The notes under the pieces were generated by a model, which saw nothing but the letters and a program-made list of their open reading frames with translations, was not told the DNA's origin and did no database searches. A stretch of DNA of 64,000 nt from the NCBI RefSeq assembly GCF_001425685.1, contig NZ_LMCY01000006.1, forward strand, positions 209-64,208, given 5' to 3'. Positions 34,126 to 43,152 of this stretch are shown here, in pieces (the stretch's first letter is position 1; every line of letters begins with the position of its first letter). This DNA comes from Massilia sp. Root335 (GTDB lineage Bacteria > Pseudomonadota > Gammaproteobacteria > Burkholderiales > Burkholderiaceae_D). The position numbers and the translations under genes were made by a program.

Positions 34126-35664
34126 TCATTGGTTCGTCACAGGCTGCGGAAACAACGAAAAGTCGGGCAGCTTGCCGCGCGCATCCAGGTCGGCCTTGTC
34201 GCCGATGCGCAAGATCGACGCGGGCGTCCCGTCGAACGCCGGCCAGGCCGGCAATCCCTTGCCGTTCGGACTGCCCGTGCGCGCGAAGCTGGCCCAGGTA
34301 TCGGCCAGCCGGGTCGCCAGTTGCCGGTCGTAGGCGGACCACGGCCGCGCGTCCTGGCCGAGATGGTCGAAGACATACTGGATCTCCGCGCCGTGCCCTG
34401 CCCCGCAACCGTAGCCGCATGGCGTCACGGGTTCCGCCGGCCGGTGCGCGAAATAATAGACATAGGGCCTGGCCCGGCCGTACCGCGCCTGCAGTCCGGC
34501 CCAGTACACGGTGCGCCAGCCCCACCAGTCGTTCGTGAGCCGGTCGATGGAAGCCTTGGCCTGGGCGTCCGTCGCGCCCGGGTACGCCGCCAGCACGGCC
34601 GCCGACGGCGCATGGCCCAGCAGCTTCGTCACCAGCGCCCGGTGATGCGCGGCCGTGAACTGGTCGGTGCCGAGGATTTCGGGCGCGAGATCCTTGCCCT
34701 CTTCCGCATTCCAGCCGGCGAGCAGCGGCACGTCGTTCTGGCGGTGGTTGCGATAGAGCGTCGTCATGTCTTCGCGCAGCACGTGGCCGTCGACGATCGG
34801 GTGCGGCGCCCACGCCAGTTTTTGCAGCGCGTCGACGGGCAGCGCGCGCAAGTCCGCCAGGTGCGCCGCGCCGACGGCCTTGGCGAACGCCAGGCCTTCG
34901 TTTTCCGCCGTCCGGCGGTAGAACAGCGCGTTTTCGCTCGCGTCGATGGGAATGGCGTCGTTGCCGCTTTGCGAGATCGCGCGCTGGAACAAGCCTTTCG
35001 CCAGCGGCGTCGCGATGAGGAGCGCGACGGATTCGCCGCCCGCGGATTCGCCCATGATGGTGACGCGTCCGGGGTCGCCGCCGAAGGCCGCGATATTCTC
35101 CTTCACCCAGCGCAGCGCCGCGATCTGGTCTTCGATGCCCTGGTTCCCCGACGCCTTGTCGGGCGACTCCGCCGTCAGCTCGGGGTGGGCAAAGAAGCCG
35201 AAGATGCCGAGGCGGTAATTGATCGTGACGACGACGACGCCGCGCCGCGCCAGCGTGCCGCCGTCGAACATCGGCATGGCGGCCGTGCCGCCGTAGTAAC
35301 CGCCGCCATGGATCCAGACGATGACCGGCAGCTTCTGCGCCTTGGCGGGCGTCCAGACGTTGAGATAGAGACAGTCTTCACTTTTCCGATTCGGCACCCA
35401 CGGCGCCGTCTGGGCGCAGGCGGGCGCGAATTCGCGCGCCTGCTTCACGCCCTGCCACGGCGCGACGGCCTGCGGCGCACGCCAGCGCAGCTTGCCCACC
35501 GGCGGCGCAGCGAACGGGACGCCGAGATATGCCTTCACGCCGTCGGCGGAGGTGCCGACGATCTGTCCGCCCGTCACTTTCACCGGGTCCGTCACCGGTG
35601 CCGCCTGGGCCACGCAGGCCAGCAGGCATCCTGCGACCAGGGCCGTGGTCCGCATAGGTCCCAT
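34126..35664 (-). CDS. Secreted type-B carboxylesterase
   Basis: 512 aa. Signal peptide of about 22 residues (LVAGCLLACVAQA). The nucleophile elbow is GESAGGES and the oxyanion strand is IVWIHGGGYYGGTAAMPMFDG; the FGGDPGRVTIMGESAGG block and SEDCLYLNVW are the standard type-B (carboxylesterase/lipase) signatures. Conserved Glu and His follow (GAEIQYVF region). Substrates could be ester-linked side groups of plant polymers or other small esters; that is not proven. The GAGGAG site at the ATG of 35664 fixes the start. It is divergent from the hydrolase-Ohr pair across a 197-nt region with four operator-like repeats. Confidence 0.92.
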   Translation of the reverse strand: MGPMRTTALVAGCLLACVAQAAPVTDPVKVTGGQIVGTSADGVKAYLGVPFAAPPVGKLRWRAPQAVAPWQGVKQAREFAPACAQTAPWVPNRKSEDCLYLNVWTPAKAQKLPVIVWIHGGGYYGGTAAMPMFDGGTLARRGVVVVTINYRLGIFGFFAHPELTAESPDKASGNQGIEDQIAALRWVKENIAAFGGDPGRVTIMGESAGGESVALLIATPLAKGLFQRAISQSGNDAIPIDASENALFYRRTAENEGLAFAKAVGAAHLADLRALPVDALQKLAWAPHPIVDGHVLREDMTTLYRNHRQNDVPLLAGWNAEEGKDLAPEILGTDQFTAAHHRALVTKLLGHAPSAAVLAAYPGATDAQAKASIDRLTNDWWGWRTVYWAGLQARYGRARPYVYYFAHRPAEPVTPCGYGCGAGHGAEIQYVFDHLGQDARPWSAYDRQLATRLADTWASFARTGSPNGKGLPAWPAFDGTPASILRIGDKADLDARGKLPDFSLFPQPVTNQ

Positions 35665-35680
35665 GGTGTCTCCTCTTTGC

Positions 35681-35819
35681 TTGTCGAAATGATCATTCTA
35701 GCGGCCCCACTTTGCGCCCGGATCGCTGCAGGAAAAATAATTATCGAAATAATGGATTTTGTGCTTGCAAAGCCCGATGTCGTCGGATAAAGTTATCGAC
35801 ATAATGATTATCGCGATAA
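35681..35819. promoter_or_regulatory. Four-copy operator-like repeat in a divergent promoter region
   Basis: Copies of a TTATCG-NN-ATAAT element: TTGTCGAAATGAT (35681-35693), TTATCGAAATAAT (35741-35753), TTATCGACATAAT (35793-35805) and the perfect palindrome TTATCGCGATAA (35808-35819). All lie between the esterase and the hydrolase-Ohr operon, in an AT-rich patch of an otherwise GC-rich region. This is a classic layout for a repressor that controls both units. The protein that binds is not encoded next to it. Confidence 0.6.
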
Positions 35820-35861
35820 GCAATTTACAGCAGACCATCTGACCATCACCGGAGAAATCAC

Positions 35862-36878
35862 ATGAACCAGCACATGACCCAGCACATGAGCCGCAAGCTT
35901 CGCAACGTCCTCGGCGCCGCCGTCCTCGCCGTCACCGCGCTCGGCACGGCCCACGCACAGACGGCCGGCCAGGCCCCGGCCGCGTTCCCGGCCATCAAGC
36001 AGATCGATGCCGGCGTGCTGAACGTCGGTTACGTCGACGCCGGTCCGGCCAACGGTCCCGTCGTGATCCTGCTGCACGGCTGGCCCTACGACATCCACAG
36101 CTATGACGAGGTCGTGCCGCAGCTGACGAAGGCCGGCTACCGGGTGATCGTGCCCTACCTGCGCGGCTACGGCACGACGCGCTTCCTCGACGCGCACGCC
36201 GTGCGCAACGGTGAACCGGCGGCGCTGGCACAGGACGTCATCGACCTGATGGATGCCCTCAAGATCGACAAGGCGACGCTGGCCGGCTACGATTGGGGCG
36301 CGCGCAGTGCCGACATCGTCGCCGCGCTGTGGCCCGAGCGGGTCAAGGGCCTGGTGTCCGTCAGCGGTTACCTGATCGGCAGCCAGGAAAGCGGCAAGCA
36401 GCCGCTGCCGCCGAAGGCCGAGCTGCAATGGTGGTATCAGTTCTACTTCGCCACCGAGCGCGGCGCGGCCGGCTACGCAAAGAACCACCACGATTTCGCC
36501 AAGCTGATCTGGCAAACGGCATCGCCGCAGTGGCATTTCGACGACCGCACCTTCGACCGCAGCGCCGCCGCCCTCGACAATCCGGACCACGCCGCCATCA
36601 CCGTCTTCAACTACCGCTGGCGCCTCGGCCTGGAAAAAAGCGAAGCGAAATACGAGAAGCTGGAAGCCCGCCTGGCGACGTTCCCGGCCATCACCGTGCC
36701 GACGATCACGCTGGAAGGCGACGCCAACGGCGCGCCGCACCCGGAACCGGCCGCGTACGCCAAGCGTTTCACCGGCAAATACAAGCATGAACTCATCAAA
36801 GGCGGCGTGGGCCACAACCTGCCGCAGGAAGCGCCGCGCGCCTTTGCCGATGCCGTCATCGCCGTCAACCACCTGTAA
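35862..36878 (+). CDS. Secreted epoxide-hydrolase-like alpha/beta hydrolase
   Basis: 338 aa. Signal peptide of about 33 residues (ends ALGTAHAQ). Oxyanion HGWPYDIHSYDEV at about 71-83, nucleophile elbow AGYDWGARSA with Asp (epoxide hydrolase/dehalogenase type, with the typical W after it), GYGTTRF lid entry, and a C-terminal VGHNLPQEAP with the catalytic His. Family members open epoxides or remove halogen; the substrate is unknown. RBS GGAG 9 nt upstream. Ohr begins 15 nt downstream on the same strand, so the two form an operon. Confidence 0.88.
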   Translation: MNQHMTQHMSRKLRNVLGAAVLAVTALGTAHAQTAGQAPAAFPAIKQIDAGVLNVGYVDAGPANGPVVILLHGWPYDIHSYDEVVPQLTKAGYRVIVPYLRGYGTTRFLDAHAVRNGEPAALAQDVIDLMDALKIDKATLAGYDWGARSADIVAALWPERVKGLVSVSGYLIGSQESGKQPLPPKAELQWWYQFYFATERGAAGYAKNHHDFAKLIWQTASPQWHFDDRTFDRSAAALDNPDHAAITVFNYRWRLGLEKSEAKYEKLEARLATFPAITVPTITLEGDANGAPHPEPAAYAKRFTGKYKHELIKGGVGHNLPQEAPRAFADAVIAVNHL

Positions 36879-36893
36879 TCCCAAGGAGATATC

Positions 36894-37310
36894 ATGAGCA
36901 AGATCGACAAGGTTCTGTACACCGGTAAAACCCGCACCACCGGCGGTCGCGAAGGCGGCGCGCGCAGTGAAGACGGGCGTCTCGACATCACGTTGTCGCC
37001 GCCGGGCAGCGCCGGCACGGGCACCAATCCGGAGCAACTGTTCGCGGCCGGCTGGTCGGCCTGCTTCATCGGCGCCATGGGACTGGCGGCGCGGGAACGG
37101 CATGTCGCCCTGCCGGCGGACACGGCGGTCGATGCCGAAGTCGACCTCGGCACCGGCACCGACGGCTATGCGCTGCAGGCCCGCCTGGCCGTGAGCCTGC
37201 CCGGCGTGCCGCGCGAGGTCGCCGCGGGGCTGATCGAGGCCGCGCACCAGCGCTGCCCGTATTCGAAAATGTCGCGCGGGAACATCGACGTCGCCATCAC
37301 GCTGGCCTGA
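36894..37310 (+). CDS. ohr: Organic hydroperoxide resistance protein (Ohr), copy 1
   Basis: 138-aa OsmC/Ohr-fold peroxidase. The two redox cysteines are seen in the segments WSACFIGAM and HQRCPYSKMSRGN, as in Ohr. Ohr reduces organic hydroperoxides using lipoyl-bearing proteins. A perfect AAGGAG precedes the ATG and it is 15 nt behind the alpha/beta hydrolase. No ohrR is adjacent here, unlike copy 2 at 47682. The proteins are clearly similar (IDKVLYT-type N-terminus, NPEQLFAAG, AVSLPG, NIDV) but diverged, with a shorter C-terminal insert and different surface residues. Confidence 0.93.
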   Translation: MSKIDKVLYTGKTRTTGGREGGARSEDGRLDITLSPPGSAGTGTNPEQLFAAGWSACFIGAMGLAARERHVALPADTAVDAEVDLGTGTDGYALQARLAVSLPGVPREVAAGLIEAAHQRCPYSKMSRGNIDVAITLA

Positions 37311-37315
37311 TCCCC

Positions 37316-37346
37316 AAAACGACGACGCCACCGGCTGGTGGCGTCG
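37316..37346 (-). terminator. Terminator between ohr copy 1 and the 25-aa gene
   Basis: Hairpin CGACGCCACC/GGTGGCGTCG with a 4-nt loop (37323-37346), followed on the minus strand by GT-CG-TTTT. It would terminate the 25-aa gene and, less strongly, oppose ohr. Confidence 0.65.
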
Positions 37347-37376
37347 TGCGTCGTGCTTTGTCGCGAGCTTCCGCGA

Positions 37377-37454
37377 TCAGTGGAAAAACAGGTACAGGAT
37401 GACCAGCACGATTGCCGGAACGCCCAGGATCCAGGCCAGGAAGTATTTGCCCAT
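37377..37454 (-). CDS. 25-aa single-helix membrane protein
   Basis: 25 residues: a lysine near the N-terminus (GKYFLAW), then a continuous hydrophobic helix (VPAIVLVILYLFF) ending in His. It starts with a perfect AAAGGAG ribosome site 6 nt before the ATG, and is bounded by its own terminator 31-61 nt downstream. Genes of this size are usually missed by gene callers, but strong SD plus terminator argue for a real product, perhaps a small regulatory subunit of a membrane protein or a stress microprotein. Function unknown. Confidence 0.7.
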   Translation of the reverse strand: MGKYFLAWILGVPAIVLVILYLFFH

Positions 37455-37525
37455 GATCGTTCTCCTTTCGTCAGCGAATTGATCATGGGTTCAGGATGCC
37501 GGAGGCGGACGCGGGCGTCCGTACG

Positions 37526-40500
37526 TTAATGCACGGTGTGCGCGAGCAGCACCCGCAAATCGTCCGGTCCGATGGCCGCCGCCAGCCCGCCTTCCGCATC
37601 CAGCACGGCATTGGCGAGTTCGCCCTTGCGCCGCTGCATTTCCTGGATTTTTTCCTCGAGCGTGCCGCGCGCGATCAGCTTGTAGACGAACACGGGCTGG
37701 TCCTGGCCGATGCGCCAGGCGCGGTCGGTCGCCTGGTTTTCGCTGGCCGGATTCCACCACGGATCGTAGTGGATGACGGTATCGGCCGCGGTCAGGTTCA
37801 GGCCGACGCCGCCCGCTTTCAGGCTGATCAGGAATACGTTCACATCGCCCCGCTGGAACGCGGCCACGGGCGCCGCGCGATCGAGCGTGTCGCCGGTCAG
37901 CAACGCATAATCGATGGAGCGCGCGCGCAAGGCGTCCTCGATCAATGCGAGCATGCTGGTGAACTGGGAAAACACGAGGACGTTGCGCCCCTCGCTCAGC
38001 AAGGTGTCGAGCAGTTCCAGCAGCGCGTCCAGCTTGGCGGAGCCGGCCTTCGCGGCCGCGTCCAGCAGGCGCGGATCGCAACAGACCTGGCGCAGTTTCA
38101 GCAAGGCGTCGAGGATCACGATGTGGCTGCGCGCCAGGCCCTTGCTGTCGATCGCGTCGCGGACCTTCTTGTCCATCGCCACGCGCACGGTTTCGTACAG
38201 GTCGCGCTGGGCGCCGTCGAGCTCGATGGGCAGCACGATCTCCGTCTTGGGCGGCAGTTCGGTCGCCACCTTGTCCTTCGTACGCCGCAGCATGAAGGGT
38301 TTCAGGCGCCGCGCCAGCAAGTCCTTGCGCAGGGCGTCGCCGTCCTTCTCGATCGGCTTGCGGAACACGGCATTGAACTGTTTTTCGTCGCCCAGCAGGC
38401 CCGGCATCAGGAAGTGGAACTGCGACCACAATTCGCCGAGGTGGTTCTGCACCGGTGTGCCGGTCAGGCACAGGCGGTGACGCGCGTCGAGCAGGCGCAC
38501 CGTCTGCGCCGCCTTCGCGCGGCTGTTCTTGATGTACTGCGCTTCGTCGAGAATCAGGAGGTGGTAGCGGTGCTGGCGCAGCGCCGGCTCGTCGCGGCCC
38601 AGCAACGCGTAGGTCGTCAGGACGAGATCGGCCTCGCCGACCTGGTCGAATAACGCTTTGCGGTCCTTGCCGTGCAGGAGCAGGACGCGCAAGCCCGGCG
38701 CAAAGCGTGCCGCTTCCGCCTGCCAATTGCCCATCAGGCTAGTCGGGGCGACGACGAGCGCCGGCGCGTCGAGCCGGCCCGCCTCCTTTTCGACGAGGAT
38801 GTGGGCGAGCGTCTGGATTGTCTTGCCGAGGCCCATGTCGTCGGCCAGGATGCCGCCGAAGCCGTATTCGCGCAGGAATTGCATCCAGTCCAGCCCCGTG
38901 CGCTGGTAAGGGCGCAGTTGCGCGCACAGGCCGGCCGGCACGTCCACCGGGCGGATGCCGGAGAAATCGTGCAGCTTGCGGCCCAGGTCGCGCAGACGGT
39001 CGCCACCGAGCCAGCGCATCCGCGCCGCCCGCTCCAGCTCCGCCAGGCGCGCCGCGTCCAGCGCGGGCAGGCGGATGGTCGCGCCGATGCGGTCGTTGAA
39101 ATACAGTTCGCCCAGCGTCGCGAGGATGGGTTTCACGCGGCCCCACGGCAGGGCTACGCGCGTCAGGCCGGACAATTCGACCAGGAGTTCGTCGGTATCG
39201 GCGCGCGCGGCCAGTGCGGCGGCGTCGAATTTCGTCGGTGCCTCGCGGATCATATCCAGCAGCAGCGGCAGCAGCGGATAGCGCTCGCCGGCCACGATGA
39301 CGCCGAGTTCGAGGTCGAACCAGCCGCTGCCGTCCTGCCCGCCTTCGTCCAGGTCGGCATACCACGCTTCGACTTCCGCGACGGCGTAGCGGAAGTCGTC
39401 ATCGATCTCGACCAGCCAGCCGGCCGCGCGCAGGCGCGGCAATTCATCGCGCACGAAGGCCAGCCACGCGGACTCGTCCGGCAATACCAGGGCGTCCCAC
39501 CAGTCGTCGAGCAAGGGGTCGCCCGGCGGCGGCGAGGCGAAGCCGGACGCGGCCAGCCAGGCGGCAGCGGCGGCTTCGGCCTTCTGATCGCGCACGATCA
39601 CGTCGATGCCGTCCTCGAGCGCACGACGCACGACGGGTTCGTCGACGCCGTCCGTGGAGAGGCCGTCGTAGTCGAAGGACAGGACGGCCACGTCGCGCCA
39701 GACCCAGTCACGGCGCGTCGACATCTGCAGGCTGTCCAGCAGCAGGCACGGCACGGGCGCGACGTCGCGCCGCTCGCGCACCTCGAGCGCTGCCGGTGTG
39801 GGCATGAGCCCGTCCAGGCCCAGTTCGACCAGGCGTGCGGCCACCCCGCTGCGCTGTTCCGCCCGCAGCATCGGCGCCTGCGCGACCAGATCCAGCAAGG
39901 CCGCCGACGGCATGCCCGCGAATTGCTCGGGCACCGCCAGCACGCCGAGCATGAGATCGTCCAGATAGGTCATCGGATCGGTCGGCAATATCTGCTCGAC
40001 CGTCCCGCCGTCGTCGAGATGCCAGTCCAGCACGACCGCCTCGCGGTTGGCCGGATGCTGGCGCCACGCGATGTCGATGGCTCGCCGCGGGCCCGGCGCC
40101 ATCAGCCGCAGGTCGCCCCGCGAGGCCGCATGCTGCGAGCGTGCGCGCCACAGCCGGCCTTCGGCGCTCAGCATGCCCAGCAACCGGGCGCCGAGCACGC
40201 CCGTCGGCCTGGGCGCCGCCTGTCCGGTACGCATCGCGGCCAGCAGGAGCAGCGGCTCTTCGTCCTCGAACCGGACGTAGGACGGCCGCATCGTCAGCAG
40301 GGACTGTGGGTCGTTCATGATGTCGGCGCCGGCAATGCTGCCGTCCCCGTTCATGCGCGCCACGTACGAATGCAGGCTCAATGCCTTGCCATGACGGTCG
40401 GGGACGAGCACGTAGATGATCCGGAAGGCGTTGTCCGCCGATGGTCCCTGGGCTCGGTGCAGGTAGTCCTGCAGCGCCGTCAGCTGCTGCAGCCAGCGCT

Positions 40501-40801
40501 CGGCCGCCATCGGCACGTCCGGCGCGGCACGGTCCAGCATGGTCAGCAGCACGGCCACGACGTGCTTGCAGTTGAAGTTCATCGGACAGCCGCAGTCGCC
40601 CTTGAACTGGATGCCGTGCTTGCCGTTCGTCACGCGGATCTTCTGCTCGTAGACGTTGTTGCCGCTGCCTTCGACTTCGCCGTAGATCTTGTCGCCGTCC
40701 AGGTCGATGCCGAGGACCCGGCCTTTCCGCGCATACTCCTCGCCCCGGCCAAACGTGCCGGGATCGAACTGGCGCCTGATGTCGTCGCGGGTGAATTCCA
40801 T
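37526..40801 (-). CDS. SWIM-SNF2 helicase (DEAD/H-box, SNF2 family)
   Basis: 1091 aa. The N-terminus carries a SWIM zinc finger (CGCPMNFNCKHV, about residues 71-82). The C-terminal half is a two-lobe SNF2 ATPase: Walker A DDMGLGKTIQTLAHI, Walker B DEAQYIKN, LTGTPVQNHLGELW, and in lobe 2 ISLKAGGVGLNLTAADTV and RIGQDQPV. Bacterial RapA/SWIM-type SNF2 proteins remodel nucleoprotein or assist RNA polymerase; the substrate is unknown. The start at 40801 is the family start (MEFTRDDIRRQF); another ATG is 21 nt upstream. It is divergent from nothing, the next gene up is YgjV-like. Confidence 0.9.
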   Translation of the reverse strand: MEFTRDDIRRQFDPGTFGRGEEYARKGRVLGIDLDGDKIYGEVEGSGNNVYEQKIRVTNGKHGIQFKGDCGCPMNFNCKHVVAVLLTMLDRAAPDVPMAAERWLQQLTALQDYLHRAQGPSADNAFRIIYVLVPDRHGKALSLHSYVARMNGDGSIAGADIMNDPQSLLTMRPSYVRFEDEEPLLLLAAMRTGQAAPRPTGVLGARLLGMLSAEGRLWRARSQHAASRGDLRLMAPGPRRAIDIAWRQHPANREAVVLDWHLDDGGTVEQILPTDPMTYLDDLMLGVLAVPEQFAGMPSAALLDLVAQAPMLRAEQRSGVAARLVELGLDGLMPTPAALEVRERRDVAPVPCLLLDSLQMSTRRDWVWRDVAVLSFDYDGLSTDGVDEPVVRRALEDGIDVIVRDQKAEAAAAAWLAASGFASPPPGDPLLDDWWDALVLPDESAWLAFVRDELPRLRAAGWLVEIDDDFRYAVAEVEAWYADLDEGGQDGSGWFDLELGVIVAGERYPLLPLLLDMIREAPTKFDAAALAARADTDELLVELSGLTRVALPWGRVKPILATLGELYFNDRIGATIRLPALDAARLAELERAARMRWLGGDRLRDLGRKLHDFSGIRPVDVPAGLCAQLRPYQRTGLDWMQFLREYGFGGILADDMGLGKTIQTLAHILVEKEAGRLDAPALVVAPTSLMGNWQAEAARFAPGLRVLLLHGKDRKALFDQVGEADLVLTTYALLGRDEPALRQHRYHLLILDEAQYIKNSRAKAAQTVRLLDARHRLCLTGTPVQNHLGELWSQFHFLMPGLLGDEKQFNAVFRKPIEKDGDALRKDLLARRLKPFMLRRTKDKVATELPPKTEIVLPIELDGAQRDLYETVRVAMDKKVRDAIDSKGLARSHIVILDALLKLRQVCCDPRLLDAAAKAGSAKLDALLELLDTLLSEGRNVLVFSQFTSMLALIEDALRARSIDYALLTGDTLDRAAPVAAFQRGDVNVFLISLKAGGVGLNLTAADTVIHYDPWWNPASENQATDRAWRIGQDQPVFVYKLIARGTLEEKIQEMQRRKGELANAVLDAEGGLAAAIGPDDLRVLLAHTVH

Positions 40802-40881
40802 GTGCGGGTGTATCGTAAGCAAATCGAGGCGTTATTATCCCCGATCGCCCCGCCGCCCTCCACGAGCGGCGTTGATGGACC

Positions 40882-41397
40882 TCAGGCCGGCTGCGCCACC
40901 CGCGCCGCGCGGACCATGCGCCAGATGGTCGTCGTGTTCACGACAGCCATCACGATCTCGAGCGCCGTGCCGCCGATCGAACCGGCGATGATGTTGTTCG
41001 CGATCCACAGGAACGTCCCGCACAGCATCACGAGACGCATGGGCACGCCGCGCAGCAGGAACAGGGCGAGCGTGCCGATGCAGGATGCGGCCAGCGGCAG
41101 CCAGTCCGTCATGCGCGTGGCGAGCGACAAGCCGAGGACGAGGTTCATCGCGACGACGCCGCCCGCCACCCACAGCGAGCGCGTGTACAGCGCCAGCACG
41201 GAACGCAGCAGCGACATCGTCGTACTGGCGACAGGGGTCGGGTCGCCGAGCAGGGCGAAGTGGACGATGTAGGCGAGGCATTCGCCGGCCATGAACAGCT
41301 TGAAGCGGCGGTCGTCCTTTTGCACGGCGCAGGCAACGCCGAGGACGAACGCGATATAGCCGACGCATTGCGCCGGCGAAAACCAGTCGAGGGACAT
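40882..41397 (-). CDS. YgjV-like small integral membrane protein
   Basis: 171 aa with five or six hydrophobic helices and the start SPAQCVGYIAFVLGVACAVQKDDRRFKLFM that resembles the YgjV family of inner-membrane proteins. No catalytic motif is visible. It is 80 nt upstream of the helicase on the same strand and divergent from the PF03640-type gene. Function unknown. Confidence 0.7.
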   Translation of the reverse strand: MSLDWFSPAQCVGYIAFVLGVACAVQKDDRRFKLFMAGECLAYIVHFALLGDPTPVASTTMSLLRSVLALYTRSLWVAGGVVAMNLVLGLSLATRMTDWLPLAASCIGTLALFLLRGVPMRLVMLCGTFLWIANNIIAGSIGGTALEIVMAVVNTTTIWRMVRAARVAQPA

Positions 41398-41515
41398 GGG
41401 GAGAATCAGGTTGGGCGGGACGGCCGGAACCGCGCATTATAGCCTGCACTATGGTCTAGAATGGCCGGGCAGTCCTGACAACCGATGTCCGATGTTTTCA
41501 ACCAGGAGCTTCTCC

Positions 41516-41899
41516 ATGAAAGCCGTGAACCTTGGTATTGCCTGCCTTTCCACCCTGTGCGCCCTGTGCGCCCTGCCCGCCCATGCCGCCGGTCCCGCGC
41601 CGGTCAAGAAGGTCGACGGCATCCTTGTCGATGCCCATGGCATGACGGTCTACACCTTCGACAAGGACGTCGCCGGCAGCGGCAAGAGCGCCTGCTCCGG
41701 CCCGTGCGAGGAAAACTGGCCCGCCGTGAAAGCGGGCGAATCAGCCCTGCCCGCGCCCTATTCGACCATCGTGCGCGACGACGGCACCAAGCAGCTCGCC
41801 TACCACGGCAAGCCGCTGTACACGTTCGTCAAGGACAAGAAGGCGGGCGAGCGCGAAGGCGACAAGAAGATGAACGTCTGGCACGTCGTGACGGATTGA
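41516..41899 (+). CDS. Secreted protein with PF03640-type repeats
   Basis: 127 aa. Signal peptide of about 24 residues (ends PAHA). The mature part has two copies of the PF03640/COG4315 pattern: VDAHGMTVYTFDKD followed by SACSGPCEENWPAV, and GTKQLAYHGKPLYTFVKDKK followed by MNVWHVV. The CSGPCEENWP motif with two Cys is typical. The start has AGGAG 9 nt upstream. The family's function is unknown; members are periplasmic or lipid-linked, often near stress genes. Confidence 0.9.
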   Translation: MKAVNLGIACLSTLCALCALPAHAAGPAPVKKVDGILVDAHGMTVYTFDKDVAGSGKSACSGPCEENWPAVKAGESALPAPYSTIVRDDGTKQLAYHGKPLYTFVKDKKAGEREGDKKMNVWHVVTD

Positions 41900-41918
41900 G
41901 CGCCCCGGCGGCGGCGCC

Positions 41919-43082
41919 TCAGCGCGCGCCGGCCGCGCTGCCGCTGCTGTCGCGCACGACCCGCAGCTTCGTCAGCCGGCCACGGCGGTAGGTGTACAGC
42001 GTGAGCGCCGCGTCGCGCAGGTCGCCGTTCGCATCGAAGGCGATGGTGCCCGTGATGCCCTGGTACTTGATGTGCGCGAGGGCCGGCAGGAATTTCGCCG
42101 GGTCGGACGATCCGGCCGCGCGCATCGCGGCGGCGAACGCCAGCGTGGCGTCGTAAGCGTACGGCGCGTACGTCTGGAACGCCATGCCGTAGCGCTTCTT
42201 GTAGCGTGCCGAGAAGGCCGCCATGCCTGCCTCCAGCGGCGCATCGACGCCGCCCGCGACGACGCAGATGACCTTGTCGTCGCCGAGCGCCGTGCCGGCC
42301 AGCAGCGGCAGCTTTTCCGAGCACACACCGTCGCCCGACACGAATTTCGCATCGATGCCGAGCGCCTGCATCTGCTTCAGCATGGGGCCGGCCGTGGCGT
42401 CCATGCCGCCATAAAAAATCACGTCGGGGCGGCGCGCGCGGATCTGCGTGAGGATGGCGTTGAAATCGGTCGCGCGGTCGTTGGTGAACTGGCGGCTGAC
42501 GATCTGCGCGCCGCCAATCCTCTTGACGTCCTTCGTGAACTGGTCCGCGAGGCCCTGGCCGAACGCGGTGCGGTCGTCGATGACGGCGATCTTGCTCGCC
42601 TTGAGGGTGTTGATCGCGTAATTTGCCAGCACGCGGCCCACGAGGTCGTCGTTGGCGACGACGCGGAACGCCGTCTTGTAGCCCTGGTGCGTGTACAGCG
42701 GCGTCGTGGCGGCCGGAGAAATCTGCGGGATGCCCGCGCTCTCATAGATCTTCGAGGCCGGCACCGTCGTGCCGGAATTCAGGTGGCCGACGACGGCCAC
42801 CACGCCGCCGTCGACGAGCTTTTGCGCGACCGCCGTGCCGAGCTTCGGATCGCTGCCGTCGTCCTCGGCCTGCAGCACCCATTTGACCTTCCTGCCCGCG
42901 ATGGTCGCGCCCTGCGCGTTCAGGTCGTCGATCGCCAGGCGGGCGCCGTTCTCGATGTCCTTGCCCTGGTGCGCGCTGGGGCCGGACAGCGGCGACGCGC
43001 TGCCGATCTTGACTTGCGATTGGGCGTGGGCGGCGGGCACACAGGCCAGCGAGAACAAGGCGGCGAAGCGGATCAGACGCAT
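41919..43082 (-). CDS. Branched-chain amino-acid ABC transporter substrate-binding protein (orphan)
   Basis: 387 aa. Signal peptide of about 20 residues (LFSLACVPAAHAQ), then a periplasmic two-lobe binding protein of the LivJ type (VKIGSASPLSGPSAHQGKDIENGARLAIDDLNAQG, GGVVAVVGHLNSGTTVPASKIYESAGIP). It should bind leucine/isoleucine/valine or a related ligand for an ABC importer, yet no permease or ATPase is in the window, so it is an orphan. ATG 43082 is chosen because the upstream frame is not homologous. Confidence 0.9.
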   Translation of the reverse strand: MRLIRFAALFSLACVPAAHAQSQVKIGSASPLSGPSAHQGKDIENGARLAIDDLNAQGATIAGRKVKWVLQAEDDGSDPKLGTAVAQKLVDGGVVAVVGHLNSGTTVPASKIYESAGIPQISPAATTPLYTHQGYKTAFRVVANDDLVGRVLANYAINTLKASKIAVIDDRTAFGQGLADQFTKDVKRIGGAQIVSRQFTNDRATDFNAILTQIRARRPDVIFYGGMDATAGPMLKQMQALGIDAKFVSGDGVCSEKLPLLAGTALGDDKVICVVAGGVDAPLEAGMAAFSARYKKRYGMAFQTYAPYAYDATLAFAAAMRAAGSSDPAKFLPALAHIKYQGITGTIAFDANGDLRDAALTLYTYRRGRLTKLRVVRDSSGSAAGAR

Positions 43083-43152
43083 GGGTAATTCCTTCAGGTT
43101 GATGTCCTGATTGTAATCCCCACGGCCGCGCACGCGCTGCGCCACCGAACGG

